DNA of 48,640 nt from an uncultured Paracoccaceae bacterium (GTDB lineage Bacteria; Pseudomonadota; Alphaproteobacteria; Rhodobacterales; Rhodobacteraceae), in assembly GCA_937931795.1 (NCBI GenBank), contig CALHAP010000180.1, positions 1-48,640 on the forward strand. Reading direction: 5' to 3'. Below are positions 8,237-17,808 of this stretch, piece after piece; within the stretch, counting starts at the first letter, position 1; each line of letters starts with the position of its first letter. Below the pieces are notes generated by a model. The model was not told the origin of the DNA and did not search any database. It worked only from the letters and a program-made list of their open reading frames with translations. Position numbers and translations under genes: made by a program.

Positions 8237-8851
8237 TTAGGGGCGTGCGCGGCGGCCACGATCCTCAGGGGACAACGCGCCGTCACCATTGCGATCCAAC
8301 CGCTCGACCATCTGCCCAAATCGCCCGTCGATCTCGTCTGTGGTGATCTCGCCCGATGCATCTGCATCCAGCTCTTGGAAGGCATCCGCCATGCGGGGCT
8401 GCATCTGCGCGTTGAACAGAATGGCGAACTCTTCCAACCCGATGCTGCCGTTTTGGTCCGCATCTGCGGAGCCCACTTGGGTCGCGAGGTAGGCGTTGAT
8501 CTCGTCTTGGGTCACTGCGCCATCGGCATCCGCGTCAGCGGCCTCGAACACAGCGGTGGCCTCGGTTGGGCCAAACACGCCCAAAACCTGGCGACCACCG
8601 CCCCGGCGTTCACCGCGCGGGTGATCTCCGCGATGACGACGCTCTTCTGCGCCCCGACCACGACGGTCGCCGCGCTCACCACGTTCGCGCCGTTCTGCGC
8701 GCTCGGCCCCGTCGCCACGCTCTCCGCGGGCTTCTGATTGCGGGGCGTCGGCCTCATTTTCCAAGGTTGTGCTTTGGGCAGTAGCAATCGCGGTGCCGCT
8801 GATGGTCAGGGCCAAGGCGAGGAAACCGACAGGGTATGTGAACTTGGTCAT
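8237..8851 (-). CDS. Secreted EF-hand calcium-binding protein
   Basis: This 204-residue protein starts at ATG 8851, giving a signal peptide (YPVGFLALALTISGTAIATA). The mature chain has an Arg/Glu/Gly-rich low-complexity stretch (about residues 42-90) and then four EF-hand loops: ADADADGAVTQDE, ADADQNGSIGLEE, LDADASGEITTDE and LDRNGDGALSPED. It should bind calcium in the periplasm or outside the cell. It is divergent from a two-component system, sharing a 188-base promoter region, so it may be a target or sensor partner of that system. Longer in-frame ORFs upstream run through the intergenic region and are not favoured. Confidence 0.82.
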   Translation of the reverse strand: MTKFTYPVGFLALALTISGTAIATAQSTTLENEADAPQSEARGERGDGAERAERRERGERGDRRGRGAEERRHRGDHPRGERRGGGRQVLGVFGPTEATAVFEAADADADGAVTQDEINAYLATQVGSADADQNGSIGLEEFAILFNAQMQPRMADAFQELDADASGEITTDEIDGRFGQMVERLDRNGDGALSPEDRGRRARP

Positions 8852-8982
8852 ATGTATCTCCAACTGTGTTTGGCGGGGCACCAGCGCCCTGCCCAAATGA
8901 TCTGGGACCGACATGCACGATGCGCGAGAGGCACGCGAGGCCTGCTTTGTCGCCGTTCGTCGCAGGCCACTGCCCTGATACA

Positions 8983-9008
8983 TTTTGCGACAACTTTCTG
9001 TCCCAAAA
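8983..9008. promoter_or_regulatory. Inverted repeat, possible operator of the two-component/EF-hand region
   Basis: TTTTGCGACA, six bases, then TGTCCCAAAA: 9 of 10 positions are symmetrical. It lies 31 bases before the response-regulator start and 131 bases before the divergent EF-hand start, so a protein bound here could control both. OmpR-family proteins more often bind direct repeats, so the cognate factor is open. Confidence 0.4.
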
Positions 9009-9039
9009 CGGTTCGCATGACGCACAAGGGGCGGTACAG

Positions 9040-9765
9040 ATGGGTATGACAGAGCCACACACGCCCCTGATCCTCGTCGTCGATGACGCCCGCGACATCC
9101 GCGATCCACTGGCGCAATATCTGCGCAAGCAAGGGTTCCGATCCCGCGCCGTGCCTGGCGCTGCCGAGGCGCGCGACGTCTTGGGCGACGGCGGCGTTGA
9201 TCTGGTGATCTTGGATGTGATGATGCCCGGCGAAGATGGCTTGAGCCTCTGCCGCTGGATTGCGGGACGCGGTGGGCCGCCCGTCATTTTGCTGACCGCT
9301 ATGGCGGATGAGACCGACAAGGTCGTGGGCCTAGAGCTGGGCGCAGATGATTATATCGTCAAACCCTTTGCCCCGCGCGAGCTGTTAGCACGCATCCGTG
9401 TGGTGCTGCGCCGCGCGCCACCCGCCCCCACGCAGATCGACGCCACACCCCGCCGCTTTGCGGGCTGGACCTTTGATCCTGTGGCCCGCACGTTGCTGCA
9501 CGCCGACCGACCGCCTGCCGAGCTGACCTCGGGCGAGGCAAAGCTGCTGGGGATTTTGCTCAACAATCCGCGCGTCGTGATGTCCCGCGACAGGCTGCTC
9601 GCGGCCACCACCGGGCGCGATGCGAAACCCTATGATCGGGCCGTGGACAATGCGATCGGGCGGTTGCGACGCAAACTAGAACAAGACCCCGCACATCCAA
9701 AATTGCTGCTGACAGAATGGGGCGGAGGCTATGTCTTGGCCGCCGATGTCGAGGACGTGACATGA
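9040..9765 (+). CDS. OmpR-family response regulator
   Basis: This 241-residue protein has a receiver domain with the acidic pair DD (15-16), the phospho-acceptor Asp59 in VILDVMMPGEDG and Lys108 in DDYIVKPF. A C-terminal winged helix follows (about 140-238; LTSGEAKLLGILLNNPRVVMS and a closing GGGYVLAADV). ATG at 9040 is preferred; AGGGG lies 9 bases upstream, and ATG at 9046 is also possible. It overlaps the histidine kinase start by ATGA, so the pair is one operon. Confidence 0.92.
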   Translation: MGMTEPHTPLILVVDDARDIRDPLAQYLRKQGFRSRAVPGAAEARDVLGDGGVDLVILDVMMPGEDGLSLCRWIAGRGGPPVILLTAMADETDKVVGLELGADDYIVKPFAPRELLARIRVVLRRAPPAPTQIDATPRRFAGWTFDPVARTLLHADRPPAELTSGEAKLLGILLNNPRVVMSRDRLLAATTGRDAKPYDRAVDNAIGRLRRKLEQDPAHPKLLLTEWGGGYVLAADVEDVT

Positions 9766-11060
9766 AACGCCTGCTCCCCTCGGGTTTGGCCGGACGGTTC
9801 GTTCTGCTGCTGACCGTCGCCCTGATCTTGGCCAATGCTGTCGCCCTCATCTTGCTAGCCTCGGAACGCGACAGATTAGGCCGTGCCGCACGCGAAGAAG
9901 GGGCCGTGGCGCGTTTTTTGGCACTCGCCCCATTGCTTGACGGGACATCCCAAGCAGAACGCGAACGCCGCATCAGAGCAGCAGGTCAACGGGGCGCGCG
10001 GCTGACCCTGTCCCAAACACCCAACGTCGCCGCAGACGTCAGCGGTGTTCGCGCCCGCGCGCTGGCCGAAGTGTTCGAGGCCACATTAGAAGGGCGCGCG
10101 CTGCGGTTGGCCGATGCCCCAAGACGCAATGCGCTGGACATATCTGTCGCCCTCTACGCCCCCGACGCTTGGCTGAACGGCGTACTCAATCTGGGACCAC
10201 CCCCCCGACGCACAGGTGGGTTTGAGATGGTGATCGTGGCATTGGGCCTGTCGCTGCTGGCGGTTTTGGGCGTGGGATTGGTGTTCGTGCGGCAACTGAC
10301 GCGGCCCTTGGCAGACTTAGCACAGGCCGCACGCGCGGCAGGGCGCGGCGACCGCAGCGCACGGATGCCCGAGGAAGGTGCGGCAGAACTGCGCGAAGCG
10401 GCCACAGCGTTCAACGACATGCAGGCCCAGATCGCCCGGTTTGACGCCGAACGCACCCGCACCTTTGCCGCCGTGGGCCACGATCTGCGCACCCCGATCA
10501 CCAGCCTGCGCATCCGCGCCGAAATGCTCGACCCCGAGGACGGCGCTCCGATGATTGCCACCTTGGAAGACATGCAGGTCATGGCCGAAGGGCTGGTGGC
10601 ATTCGGCACGGGCACCCACGCCACAGAAGACCGCCAGCCGGTTGATCTGCACGCTTTGGTGACGCGCCTTTGCACTGAACGCGGTGCGCAAATCGGCAAC
10701 ATCGCCCCCGCCGTGATCGACGGCCACCCTGTTGGACTGTCGCGGGCAATAGGCAATCTGATCGACAACGCTCTGCGGTTCGCGGGCTCTGCCACCGTCA
10801 GCGTAGAGGACAGCCGCGATGCCGTCTGTATCACCGTCGAAGACCGAGGCCCCGGCATTCCAACGGAACGGTTAGAGGCCGTGCAAGACCCGTTTGTACG
10901 CGGCGACCCATCGCGCAACACGCAGACAGGGGGGGCCGGTTTGGGGTTATCTATCGTGCGGACCGTGGCCGTGGATCATGGTGGTGAGTTGATATTGGCA
11001 AACCGCGATGGGGGTGGCTTGCGGGCCACAATACGACTACCGCGTAAAAGCCGTGCCTAA
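9762..11060 (+). CDS. Sensor histidine kinase
   Basis: This 432-residue membrane kinase is the partner of the preceding regulator. Membrane spans are at about residues 12-33 and 154-177, enclosing a periplasmic sensor of roughly 120 residues. A HAMP domain follows (about 178-230), then the H-box FAAVGHDLRTPITSL with the phospho-acceptor His240, the N-box NLIDNALRF, DRGPGIP and GGAGLGLSIV. The translational coupling and the divergent EF-hand gene suggest a stimulus related to divalent cations or envelope state, but this is inference. Confidence 0.92.
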   Translation: MKRLLPSGLAGRFVLLLTVALILANAVALILLASERDRLGRAAREEGAVARFLALAPLLDGTSQAERERRIRAAGQRGARLTLSQTPNVAADVSGVRARALAEVFEATLEGRALRLADAPRRNALDISVALYAPDAWLNGVLNLGPPPRRTGGFEMVIVALGLSLLAVLGVGLVFVRQLTRPLADLAQAARAAGRGDRSARMPEEGAAELREAATAFNDMQAQIARFDAERTRTFAAVGHDLRTPITSLRIRAEMLDPEDGAPMIATLEDMQVMAEGLVAFGTGTHATEDRQPVDLHALVTRLCTERGAQIGNIAPAVIDGHPVGLSRAIGNLIDNALRFAGSATVSVEDSRDAVCITVEDRGPGIPTERLEAVQDPFVRGDPSRNTQTGGAGLGLSIVRTVAVDHGGELILANRDGGGLRATIRLPRKSRA

Positions 11061-11074
11061 TACGCAGTAAAAAT

Positions 11075-11151
11075 TGGCGATCCGGGAAGGACTCGAACCC
11101 TCAGCCTGCAGATTAGAAGTCAGCTGCTCTATCCAGTTGAGCTACCGGACC
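11075..11151 (-). tRNA. tRNA-Arg, anticodon UCU
   Basis: The 77-base gene includes an encoded CCA end. The acceptor GGTCCGG pairs with CCGGATC, the D arm is GCTC-GAGC, the T arm is GAGGG-TTCGAGT-CCTTC, and the anticodon loop CTTCTAA gives UCU, reading AGA (and by wobble AGG). The anticodon stem GCTGA/TCTGC has one central U-U mismatch (29-41). It lies 14 bases after the histidine kinase stop on the opposite strand. Confidence 0.95.
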
Positions 11152-11195
11152 GCTCGGGGGAACCCATACAAAACGCGAACGGGTTTGCCCAGCCT

Positions 11196-11507
11196 CTAAT
11201 GCGTCCAAACACCACGCCTGTGGGTGGCGAAATTATCGCCGTAGCCACCGGGGCGGATGTTGTGTTTGCGGGTCTTTGGCTCTTGGACCACGGCGTCGAT
11301 GCCGTTGTCGCGCGCGTAGCTGACAGCCGCCTCTTTACTGTCAAAGGCCATTTTGACCTGCGTTTGCGTGTCAGACGACGATGTCCAGCCCATCAGCGGG
11401 TCGATCTCACGACGCGCGCCTTGCGCAAATTCCAGCATCCAAGCATCAGTCTTGGCGGTGCCCGATTGCATGGCGGTTTTGGCTGGCTTGTAGATTCGTG
11501 CGTGCAT
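11196..11507 (-). CDS. ETC complex I subunit, NDUFS4-like
   Basis: This 103-residue protein matches the conserved region of the supernumerary 18-kDa complex I subunit shared by mitochondria and alphaproteobacteria. Visible family features are ARIYKPAKTAMQSG at the N terminus, WMLEF, DPLMGWTSSSDT, QVKMAFDSKEAAVSYA and a basic C-terminal PKTRKHNIRPGGYGDNF. It probably stabilises the NADH-binding arm. Two tandem ATGs occur; the second (11507) has GGAG at the better spacing. It stands apart from any nuo operon. Confidence 0.87.
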   Translation of the reverse strand: MHARIYKPAKTAMQSGTAKTDAWMLEFAQGARREIDPLMGWTSSSDTQTQVKMAFDSKEAAVSYARDNGIDAVVQEPKTRKHNIRPGGYGDNFATHRRGVWTH

Positions 11508-11564
11508 CATCGTCTCCAGAGCTTCGGCCTGTGTTATCGGCAAAAAGCGCCCAAATCGCAAGCC

Positions 11565-12797
11565 TTATGACGCCCATTCACCGGCGCGCATCACAGGTGT
11601 GCGGCTGCCATCAGCGCCAACGCCATCAATGTCGATCTGCCCCGACCCGATCATCCAGTCGACATGAATGATGCTGCCATTGCCCCCGCGCTGTTTCAAC
11701 TCTTCGGGTGACAACGTGCCACCGCCCTCAATCGTGTCCGCATAGCATTGCCCCAACGCGATGTGGCTGGCCGCATTTTCGTCGAACAACGTGTTGTAAT
11801 AGAGCAAGCCCGATTGCGAGATCGGCGAGGAATGCGGCACCAACGCCACCTCCCCAATGCGACTGGCCCCGTCATCTGTGGCCATCAGCTTGCGCAGCAC
11901 CTCTTCGCCACTGGTGGCCGTCGCATCGACGATCCGCCCCGCCTCGAACCGGACTTGGATACCGTCGATCACCGTGCCGTTGTGCGCGAGCGGTTTGGTC
12001 GAGGACACGGTGCCGTCAACCTTGAACGCATGCGGGCAGGTAAAGACCTCTTCGGTAGGGATATTGGGTTGGAACACCACGCCGTTTTTGCCCAGCGTCG
12101 CCCCGCCTTTCCAGATGTGCCCATCTGCCAGCCCCAGCATCAGATCGGTGCCCGGCCCCGCGTAATGTAGCGCGGTAAAGGCGTGATCGTTGAGCCAATC
12201 CACCCGTTTTTTCAGCTCGACCGTGTGATCGGCCCAGTTCTGCACCGGATCATCGCCTGCAACACGGGATGCCGCGAATATCGCATCCATCAGCGCCCCT
12301 TGGGCCGCGTCCGGCTCGAGATCAGGAAACACCATCGCGGCCCATTCGGGCGTCGGGTAGGCGATGATGTTCCAGTTGACCTCCATGCCGACGACCGGGT
12401 CCATCGCGGGTTTGGCGGCGATGGACGAGGCTTTGCTGACGCGGCCCACGATATCGGGGTCTTGACCTGCCAGCAGCATCGGATTGTCAGCCTTGATCGC
12501 CATGCGCGCGGCCCCGTCTTTGAACGCCTGACCCATGCCTTCGAACAGCCAGCCTGCGGCCTTGTCAAAGCTCTGATCGCTCGCATTTTCAAACCGCGCC
12601 AAGGTCACCTCGTCGTCGCTGAGGATCGGCGTCACAACGCCCGCGCCCGCCTTGTAGGCATGGGCCACGACGCGGCGGACCAGCGGCAGCGCGGCAGTCG
12701 AAGCCGTGAGGATCAGGTCTTGGCCCTCTTGGATATTGAGGCCCGTGCGCACGGCCACTTCGGCCAATCGGTCGAGCTTTTGGGGATCAATGGTCAT
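11565..12797 (-). CDS. M29-family aminopeptidase
   Basis: This 410-residue protein matches thermophilic-type metallo-aminopeptidases (AmpS/aminopeptidase T). It would remove N-terminal residues from peptides with two metal ions in the cytosol. Visible family segments are GLNIQEGQDLILTAS at the N terminus, RFEAGRIVDATATSGEEVL, and the ligand-bearing C-terminal part SSPISQSGLLYYNTLFDENA, then HIALGQCY and HVDWMIGSGQIDIDG. Length is normal for the family. It is followed after 57 bases by the complex I subunit gene's upstream side, with no overlap. Confidence 0.9.
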   Translation of the reverse strand: MTIDPQKLDRLAEVAVRTGLNIQEGQDLILTASTAALPLVRRVVAHAYKAGAGVVTPILSDDEVTLARFENASDQSFDKAAGWLFEGMGQAFKDGAARMAIKADNPMLLAGQDPDIVGRVSKASSIAAKPAMDPVVGMEVNWNIIAYPTPEWAAMVFPDLEPDAAQGALMDAIFAASRVAGDDPVQNWADHTVELKKRVDWLNDHAFTALHYAGPGTDLMLGLADGHIWKGGATLGKNGVVFQPNIPTEEVFTCPHAFKVDGTVSSTKPLAHNGTVIDGIQVRFEAGRIVDATATSGEEVLRKLMATDDGASRIGEVALVPHSSPISQSGLLYYNTLFDENAASHIALGQCYADTIEGGGTLSPEELKQRGGNGSIIHVDWMIGSGQIDIDGVGADGSRTPVMRAGEWAS

Positions 12798-12849
12798 GCG
12801 ACACCTCGGTCAGTTGTTTGATCGCAACCTAGGCATCTGGCCCATCACG

Positions 12850-13365
12850 TCAACCGCGCCGCCGCCGGAGCAGGTGGCGGATCATCAGCCCCAGAATGCC
12901 AAAGCCCGCGAGGGTGCCCAGCATTGATCGGTTCACCGTCGCCGTGCTGGCGGCATCGACGAGGGCTGCGGTGATGCCATCCGGCCCCGCCGCCAACATC
13001 CGCGCGACGTGCAGATTTTCGAGGTAGTCGAACGAGGCCGTGACGCCGATAATCAGCCACATGACAGGCCGCACCCACTCGGGCGCGTCACTGGTGTAGC
13101 GCCAGACCAAAAACGCGAGGGCGCAGGCCGCGAGCATCGGGAACGGGATTTCCAACCAACGGTGGAGGCCCTTATATTGGGCGCGGCCCAAGTCACTGAG
13201 CACGGTCAAAAACGCCTGCGCATCATGCAAATCATAGCCCTGCGACCGCAGATCAAAGGGGCGCAAACCGCCCGCCTCGGTCTCGATGATCGGCAGTGAC
13301 CAGAATGTCAGTACCAGATAATTGACCAGCGTCACCACAAACAGCGCGATGACGCCCGCGCGCAT
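12850..13365 (-). CDS. Membrane protein of unknown function
   Basis: This 171-residue protein has four probable membrane spans: residues about 5-27, 76-94, 103-122 and 147-166 (LGTLAGFGILGLMIRHLL). It ends in a short polyarginine tail. The ATG at 13365 overlaps the aroA stop (TGATG), so it is translated as the second gene of that operon. No family was recognised. Confidence 0.75.
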   Translation of the reverse strand: MRAGVIALFVVTLVNYLVLTFWSLPIIETEAGGLRPFDLRSQGYDLHDAQAFLTVLSDLGRAQYKGLHRWLEIPFPMLAACALAFLVWRYTSDAPEWVRPVMWLIIGVTASFDYLENLHVARMLAAGPDGITAALVDAASTATVNRSMLGTLAGFGILGLMIRHLLRRRRG

Positions 13366-14717
13366 CACTGGTTGCTGCGCGTGATTTGCGCGCCTAGCTC
13401 CGCCATCAACGGCTCGAAAATCGGGAAGGACGTGGCGACAGGGCCCGCATCATCAACCGTCATCGGGTTTTCCGTGGCCATGCCCATCACCAAAAATGAC
13501 ATGGCGATCCGGTGGTCCAGACGGCTCTCAACCGTGGCACCGCCGGGCACATCGCCGTGGCCGCGCCCGGTGACCGCCCACCAATCCTCGCCTTCATCGA
13601 CACTGATGCCCGCCGCGCGCAGACCCTTGGCCATCGCGTCAATCCGGTCGCTTTCCTTGACCCGCAGCTCCCGCACGCCGCGCATCATGGTCTGGCCAGT
13701 GGCAAAGGAGGCAACGACAGACAGCACCGGATATTCGTCAATCATGCTGGCGGCACGCTCGGGCGGCACCTCGATTCCCTTGAGATTGGGCGAGAATTTC
13801 GCGCGCAGGTCGGCGACAGGTTCGCCCCCTTCTTCGCGCAGGTTCTCGTACTCCAGATCAGCGCCCATCTCGCGCAGCGTCGTGAACAGGCCCGCACGGG
13901 TGGGGTTCAACCCGATGTTGGGGACCAACACGTCGGATCCTTCGACGATCAGGGCCGCACAGACCGGAAACGCGGCAGAGGACGGATCACGGGGGACGGT
14001 GATCTCTTGTGGGCGCAACTCGGGCTGACCCACGAGCGTGATCACGCGGCCTTCATCGGTGTCCTCAACCGTGATCTCCGCGCCAAAGCCCGCGAACATC
14101 CGCTCGGTGTGGTCCCGCGTCGCTTCCTTTTCGATCACCACGGTCTCACCCGGCGCGTTTAGACCCGCAAACAGCACGGCGGATTTCACCTGTGCAGAGG
14201 GCACGGGCACGGTGTAACGCACGGGCACGGGGTCGGCTGCCCCCACGATGGTCATCGGCAAACGCCCCTCGGCGCGGCCCACGGATTGGGTGCCGAACAA
14301 AGCCAACGGGACGGTGACACGGCCCATCGGGCGGCCATTGAGCGAGGCGTCCCCGGTAAATGTCGCGGTGATCGGCGAGGTCGCCATCGCCCCCATGATC
14401 AGGCGCACACCGGTGCCGGAATTGCCGCAGTCAATCACTTGGGTAGGCTCGGCAAATCCGCCAACGCCCACACCATGCACCGACCAAGCGCCGCCGCCGT
14501 GGTTGATGACCTCGGCCCCGAAGGCCTCCATCGCGCGGCCCGTGTCGAGCACGTCGTCGCCCTCCAGCAACCCGGTGATCCGTGTCTCGCCCACGGACAA
14601 TGCGCCTAGGATCAACGAGCGGTGCGAGATGGATTTATCGCCCGGCACATTGGCCACGCCCCGCAGGCCAGCGGCCTTGCGCGATGTCATCGGGATGGGG
14701 GTGCCGTGTGCGGACAT
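13365..14717 (-). CDS. aroA: 3-phosphoshikimate 1-carboxyvinyltransferase (EPSP synthase)
   Basis: This 450-residue enzyme joins phosphoenolpyruvate and shikimate-3-phosphate, the sixth step of chorismate synthesis. Diagnostic segments are [18 protein letters not shown] near the N terminus, [38 protein letters not shown] and [14 protein letters not shown]. The length and the SISHR variant fit the class II enzymes of alphaproteobacteria. It heads an operon with the following membrane protein (1-base overlap). Confidence 0.97.
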   Translation of the reverse strand: MSAHGTPIPMTSRKAAGLRGVANVPGDKSISHRSLILGALSVGETRITGLLEGDDVLDTGRAMEAFGAEVINHGGGAWSVHGVGVGGFAEPTQVIDCGNSGTGVRLIMGAMATSPITATFTGDASLNGRPMGRVTVPLALFGTQSVGRAEGRLPMTIVGAADPVPVRYTVPVPSAQVKSAVLFAGLNAPGETVVIEKEATRDHTERMFAGFGAEITVEDTDEGRVITLVGQPELRPQEITVPRDPSSAAFPVCAALIVEGSDVLVPNIGLNPTRAGLFTTLREMGADLEYENLREEGGEPVADLRAKFSPNLKGIEVPPERAASMIDEYPVLSVVASFATGQTMMRGVRELRVKESDRIDAMAKGLRAAGISVDEGEDWWAVTGRGHGDVPGGATVESRLDHRIAMSFLVMGMATENPMTVDDAGPVATSFPIFEPLMAELGAQITRSNQ

Positions 14718-14736
14718 GGGGTGCGATCCTTTGGGG

Positions 14737-15441
14737 TCAGGGGGCGGAGTAGGTCAGGTAATGCGGGGTGCGGCCCTCGCGCAGGGCTTTTTGCTCGTAG
14801 CGCGTAGACAGCCAGTCATCCCATGCGGTGAAATCTGGCCCGCTGACGTGGGTAAAGCCAGCCTGCGGAACCTCTTCCAGCGTTTGGCGCACGTAGTCTT
14901 CGATATCGGTGGCGACACGAAACTCGGCACCTGCGGCCAAACATCGGGCCAATGGCACTAGGTGGTTTTGCGTCACAAATCGACGCTTGTGATGGCGGGC
15001 CTTTGGCCATGGGTCGGGGTAATTCAGGAACGCTTTTTGAATGCTGCCTTCTGGGATCACATCCATCAGATCGCGCGCATCGCCGGGGTGGACCGCGAGG
15101 TTCGTCACACCCGCCGCTTCGATCTTGCCCAGCAGTTGAGCGACACCGTTCATGTAAGGCTCGGCGCCGATGATCGCGATGCCCGGATAGCGCTGCGCCA
15201 TATGCACCAGATGCTCGCCGCCACCAAAGCCGATCTCTAGCCACACAGGCTTGCCGTCAAACCGAGCGTCCAAATCCAACGGGGTGCGGTCCGGGTTCAC
15301 GTCAAAGCCCACAGGCCCCGGCGATAGCGCCCCCAAATCCCGTTCCAACCGCTCGACCTGCAACTTGTTGAGGGTCTTGCCATGGATGCGCCCATGGAAA
15401 TTGCGCCACGGCGCGCCGGAGGGATGTTTGGTGTCAGTCAT
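14737..15441 (-). CDS. trmB: tRNA (guanine-46-N7)-methyltransferase
   Basis: This 234-residue SAM-dependent enzyme makes m7G46 in the variable loop of tRNAs. The SAM motif [17 protein letters not shown], the segment [17 protein letters not shown] and the C-terminal [16 protein letters not shown] are characteristic. ATG at 15441 is preferred: the protein then begins with the basic region [12 protein letters not shown] usual in the family. It lies upstream of aroA on the same strand (19 bases) and diverges from glcB. Confidence 0.95.
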   Translation of the reverse strand: MTDTKHPSGAPWRNFHGRIHGKTLNKLQVERLERDLGALSPGPVGFDVNPDRTPLDLDARFDGKPVWLEIGFGGGEHLVHMAQRYPGIAIIGAEPYMNGVAQLLGKIEAAGVTNLAVHPGDARDLMDVIPEGSIQKAFLNYPDPWPKARHHKRRFVTQNHLVPLARCLAAGAEFRVATDIEDYVRQTLEEVPQAGFTHVSGPDFTAWDDWLSTRYEQKALREGRTPHYLTYSAP

Positions 15442-15585
15442 ATGCGGCAGGTAGCAAAGGGGGTCTGAGGGCGCAAGCGCAGGCTGAAACGCGTAAGCTG
15501 TCCCGCACAATTGTTTGACCCTCTCTTTGGCGCATGCCACACCGTTGCGACCAAGACCGCACACCAGATTTCAGGAGACGCATCC

Positions 15586-17730
15586 ATGTCCTACGCCACC
15601 ATCAAAGGGTTATCCGTCGACACTGCGTTTCAGACCTTTGTCGAGGGTCAGTGCCTGCCCGGCACGGGGGTCACAGCCGACCAATTCTGGACCGGATTCG
15701 CCGGGATCGTGCGGGATTTCGCGCCGCGCAATGCAGCGCTGTTGGCCAAACGGGCGGAGTTGCAGACCCAAGTCTCGGAATACTTCGCGACGGGTAAATC
15801 GACAGCGCCTGCGGACCAAGAAACGTTCCTAAAAGACATCGGCTATCTCGCGCCCGAAGGCCCGGATTTTCAAATCGACACCGCCAACGTGGACCCTGAA
15901 ATCGCGCAGATTTGCGGGCCACAACTGGTCGTGCCGATCACCAACGCGCGCTTTGCGCTGAACGCCTGTAACGCGCGCTGGGGTAGCTTGTATGATGCGC
16001 TCTACGGCACCGATGCGCTGGGGGATTTGCCGCAAGCAGGTGGCTTTGATCCCGAGCGCGGCGCCCGAGTGATCGCATGGGCCAAGGCGCATTTGGATGA
16101 AGCAGCGCCACTAAACGGTGCGGCTTGGGCAGATATCACGGACATCAGCATTGACGGCGCAGCCCTAGCACTTGCCACCAAGGACGGTACTGTCGCTTTG
16201 GCAGATGCGGCGCAATTTGTGGGCCACAGCACGGACAAAGACGGTCTCCAGATTTACCTCTCGGCCAATGGCTTGCTGATCGAAATCCGCATCGACGCCA
16301 GCACCCAGATCGGCAAAACTGATCCTGCGGGCATCTCGGACATCCGCCTAGAGAGCGCGCTGTCGACGATCATGGATTGCGAAGACAGCGTGGCGGCGGT
16401 CGATGCCGAGGACAAAATCCTCGCCTACACAAACTGGATGGGCTTGATGAAGGGGGATCTGTCCGAGACCTTCTCCAAAGGCGGCAGTCAGATGACACGC
16501 CGCATGTCGCCCGACATCGCCATCACCAACGCAGACGGCACACCCGGCACGCTCAAAGGCCGCGCGCTGATGCTGGTGCGCAACGTGGGCCACCTGATGA
16601 CAACGCCCGTCGTCTTGGACGAAAACGGCGCTGAAATCGGCGAAGGCCTGCTGGATGCCGCCGTCACCGTGATGCTCGCCATGCATGATTTGTCCAAGTC
16701 AGACGGCGCACGCAATTCCACGCAAGGCTCGGTCTACATCGTGAAACCCAAGATGCATGGGCCTGAAGAGGTTACCATGACCGACGATCTGTTCACGGCC
16801 GTCGAGGCGATGCTCGGCCTGCCGCAGAACACCGTCAAGCTGGGGATCATGGACGAAGAACGCCGCACCAGTGCGAACCTGCGCGAATGCATCCGGGCCG
16901 CCAAACACCGCGTGGCCTTTATCAATACGGGCTTCCTAGACCGCACCGGCGACGAGATGCACACCGCGATGCAAGCGGGCACGATGATGCCCAAGGCGGG
17001 GATGAAATCATCCGCTTGGCTGACTGCGTACGAGAACCGCAATGTCGATATCGGGCTGGCCTGTGGTTTGGCCGGGCGCGCGCAGATCGGCAAAGGCATG
17101 TGGGCGGTGCCTGACCAGTTGGCCGAAATGCTGCGGGTCAAGTCCGGCCACCCGCAATCGGGTGCGAATTGTGCATGGGTGCCCTCGCCCACAGCCGCCA
17201 CATTGCACGCCACGCATTATCATAAAATTGATGTCAAAGCGCGCCAAGCCGAGATCACAGCAGGCGGCGCGCGCAGCACATTGGCCGAGCTGCTGACACT
17301 GCCACTGACGGACCCCGCGACACTAACACCCGAAGCGATTGCGTCAGAGGTGGACAACAACGCGCAGGGCATCTTGGGCTATGTGGTGCGCTGGGTCGAT
17401 CACGGTGTGGGCTGCTCGAAGGTGCCCGACATCAACGACGTCGGCCAAATGGAAGACCGCGCCACCTGCCGGATCAGCTCGCAGTTACTAGCCAACTGGC
17501 TGGAACAAAGCGTGGTGACCGAAGCACAAGTGATGGACGCAATGCGCCGCATGGCCGCCAAGGTCGACGCCCAGAACGCAGGCGATCCAACCTACAAACC
17601 CATGGCCGGCAGCAACGACAGCCTGGCCTTCCAAGCCGCCTGCGATTTGGTGATCAAAGGCACAGCACAGCCGTCAGGCTACACAGAACCGCTGCTGCAC
17701 GCCTACCGGGCGCGCGTGAAAGCACAATAA
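15586..17730 (+). CDS. glcB: Malate synthase G
   Basis: This 714-residue enzyme condenses glyoxylate with acetyl-CoA to malate. It allows growth on C2 compounds and serves the glycolate and glyoxylate routes. Recognisable segments are DNNAQGILGYVVRWVDHGVG, the Mg-binding MDCEDSVAAVDAEDK, IVKPKMHGPEEV, GIMDEERRTSANL and AGTMMPKAGMKSSAW. ATG at 15586 follows AGGAG by 9 bases. An in-frame TTG upstream (15511) is rejected. It sits between trmB and metK in opposite orientation and is followed by a strong terminator. Confidence 0.97.
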   Translation: MSYATIKGLSVDTAFQTFVEGQCLPGTGVTADQFWTGFAGIVRDFAPRNAALLAKRAELQTQVSEYFATGKSTAPADQETFLKDIGYLAPEGPDFQIDTANVDPEIAQICGPQLVVPITNARFALNACNARWGSLYDALYGTDALGDLPQAGGFDPERGARVIAWAKAHLDEAAPLNGAAWADITDISIDGAALALATKDGTVALADAAQFVGHSTDKDGLQIYLSANGLLIEIRIDASTQIGKTDPAGISDIRLESALSTIMDCEDSVAAVDAEDKILAYTNWMGLMKGDLSETFSKGGSQMTRRMSPDIAITNADGTPGTLKGRALMLVRNVGHLMTTPVVLDENGAEIGEGLLDAAVTVMLAMHDLSKSDGARNSTQGSVYIVKPKMHGPEEVTMTDDLFTAVEAMLGLPQNTVKLGIMDEERRTSANLRECIRAAKHRVAFINTGFLDRTGDEMHTAMQAGTMMPKAGMKSSAWLTAYENRNVDIGLACGLAGRAQIGKGMWAVPDQLAEMLRVKSGHPQSGANCAWVPSPTAATLHATHYHKIDVKARQAEITAGGARSTLAELLTLPLTDPATLTPEAIASEVDNNAQGILGYVVRWVDHGVGCSKVPDINDVGQMEDRATCRISSQLLANWLEQSVVTEAQVMDAMRRMAAKVDAQNAGDPTYKPMAGSNDSLAFQAACDLVIKGTAQPSGYTEPLLHAYRARVKAQ

Positions 17731-17733
17731 ATC

Positions 17734-17763
17734 AAAAAGGCCGGGTCAATGCCCGGCCTTTTT
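17734..17763. terminator. Bidirectional rho-independent terminator
   Basis: AAAAAGGCCGGG, a six-base loop, then CCCGGCCTTTTT form a perfect 12-bp stem with T-runs readable on both strands. It begins 3 bases after the glcB stop and lies downstream of metK on the other strand, so it serves both convergent genes. Confidence 0.93.
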
Positions 17764-17808
17764 CACACTAGGTCGCTCAATAATGCGGTTGGGGTCTGTA
17801 CGGTCGCC

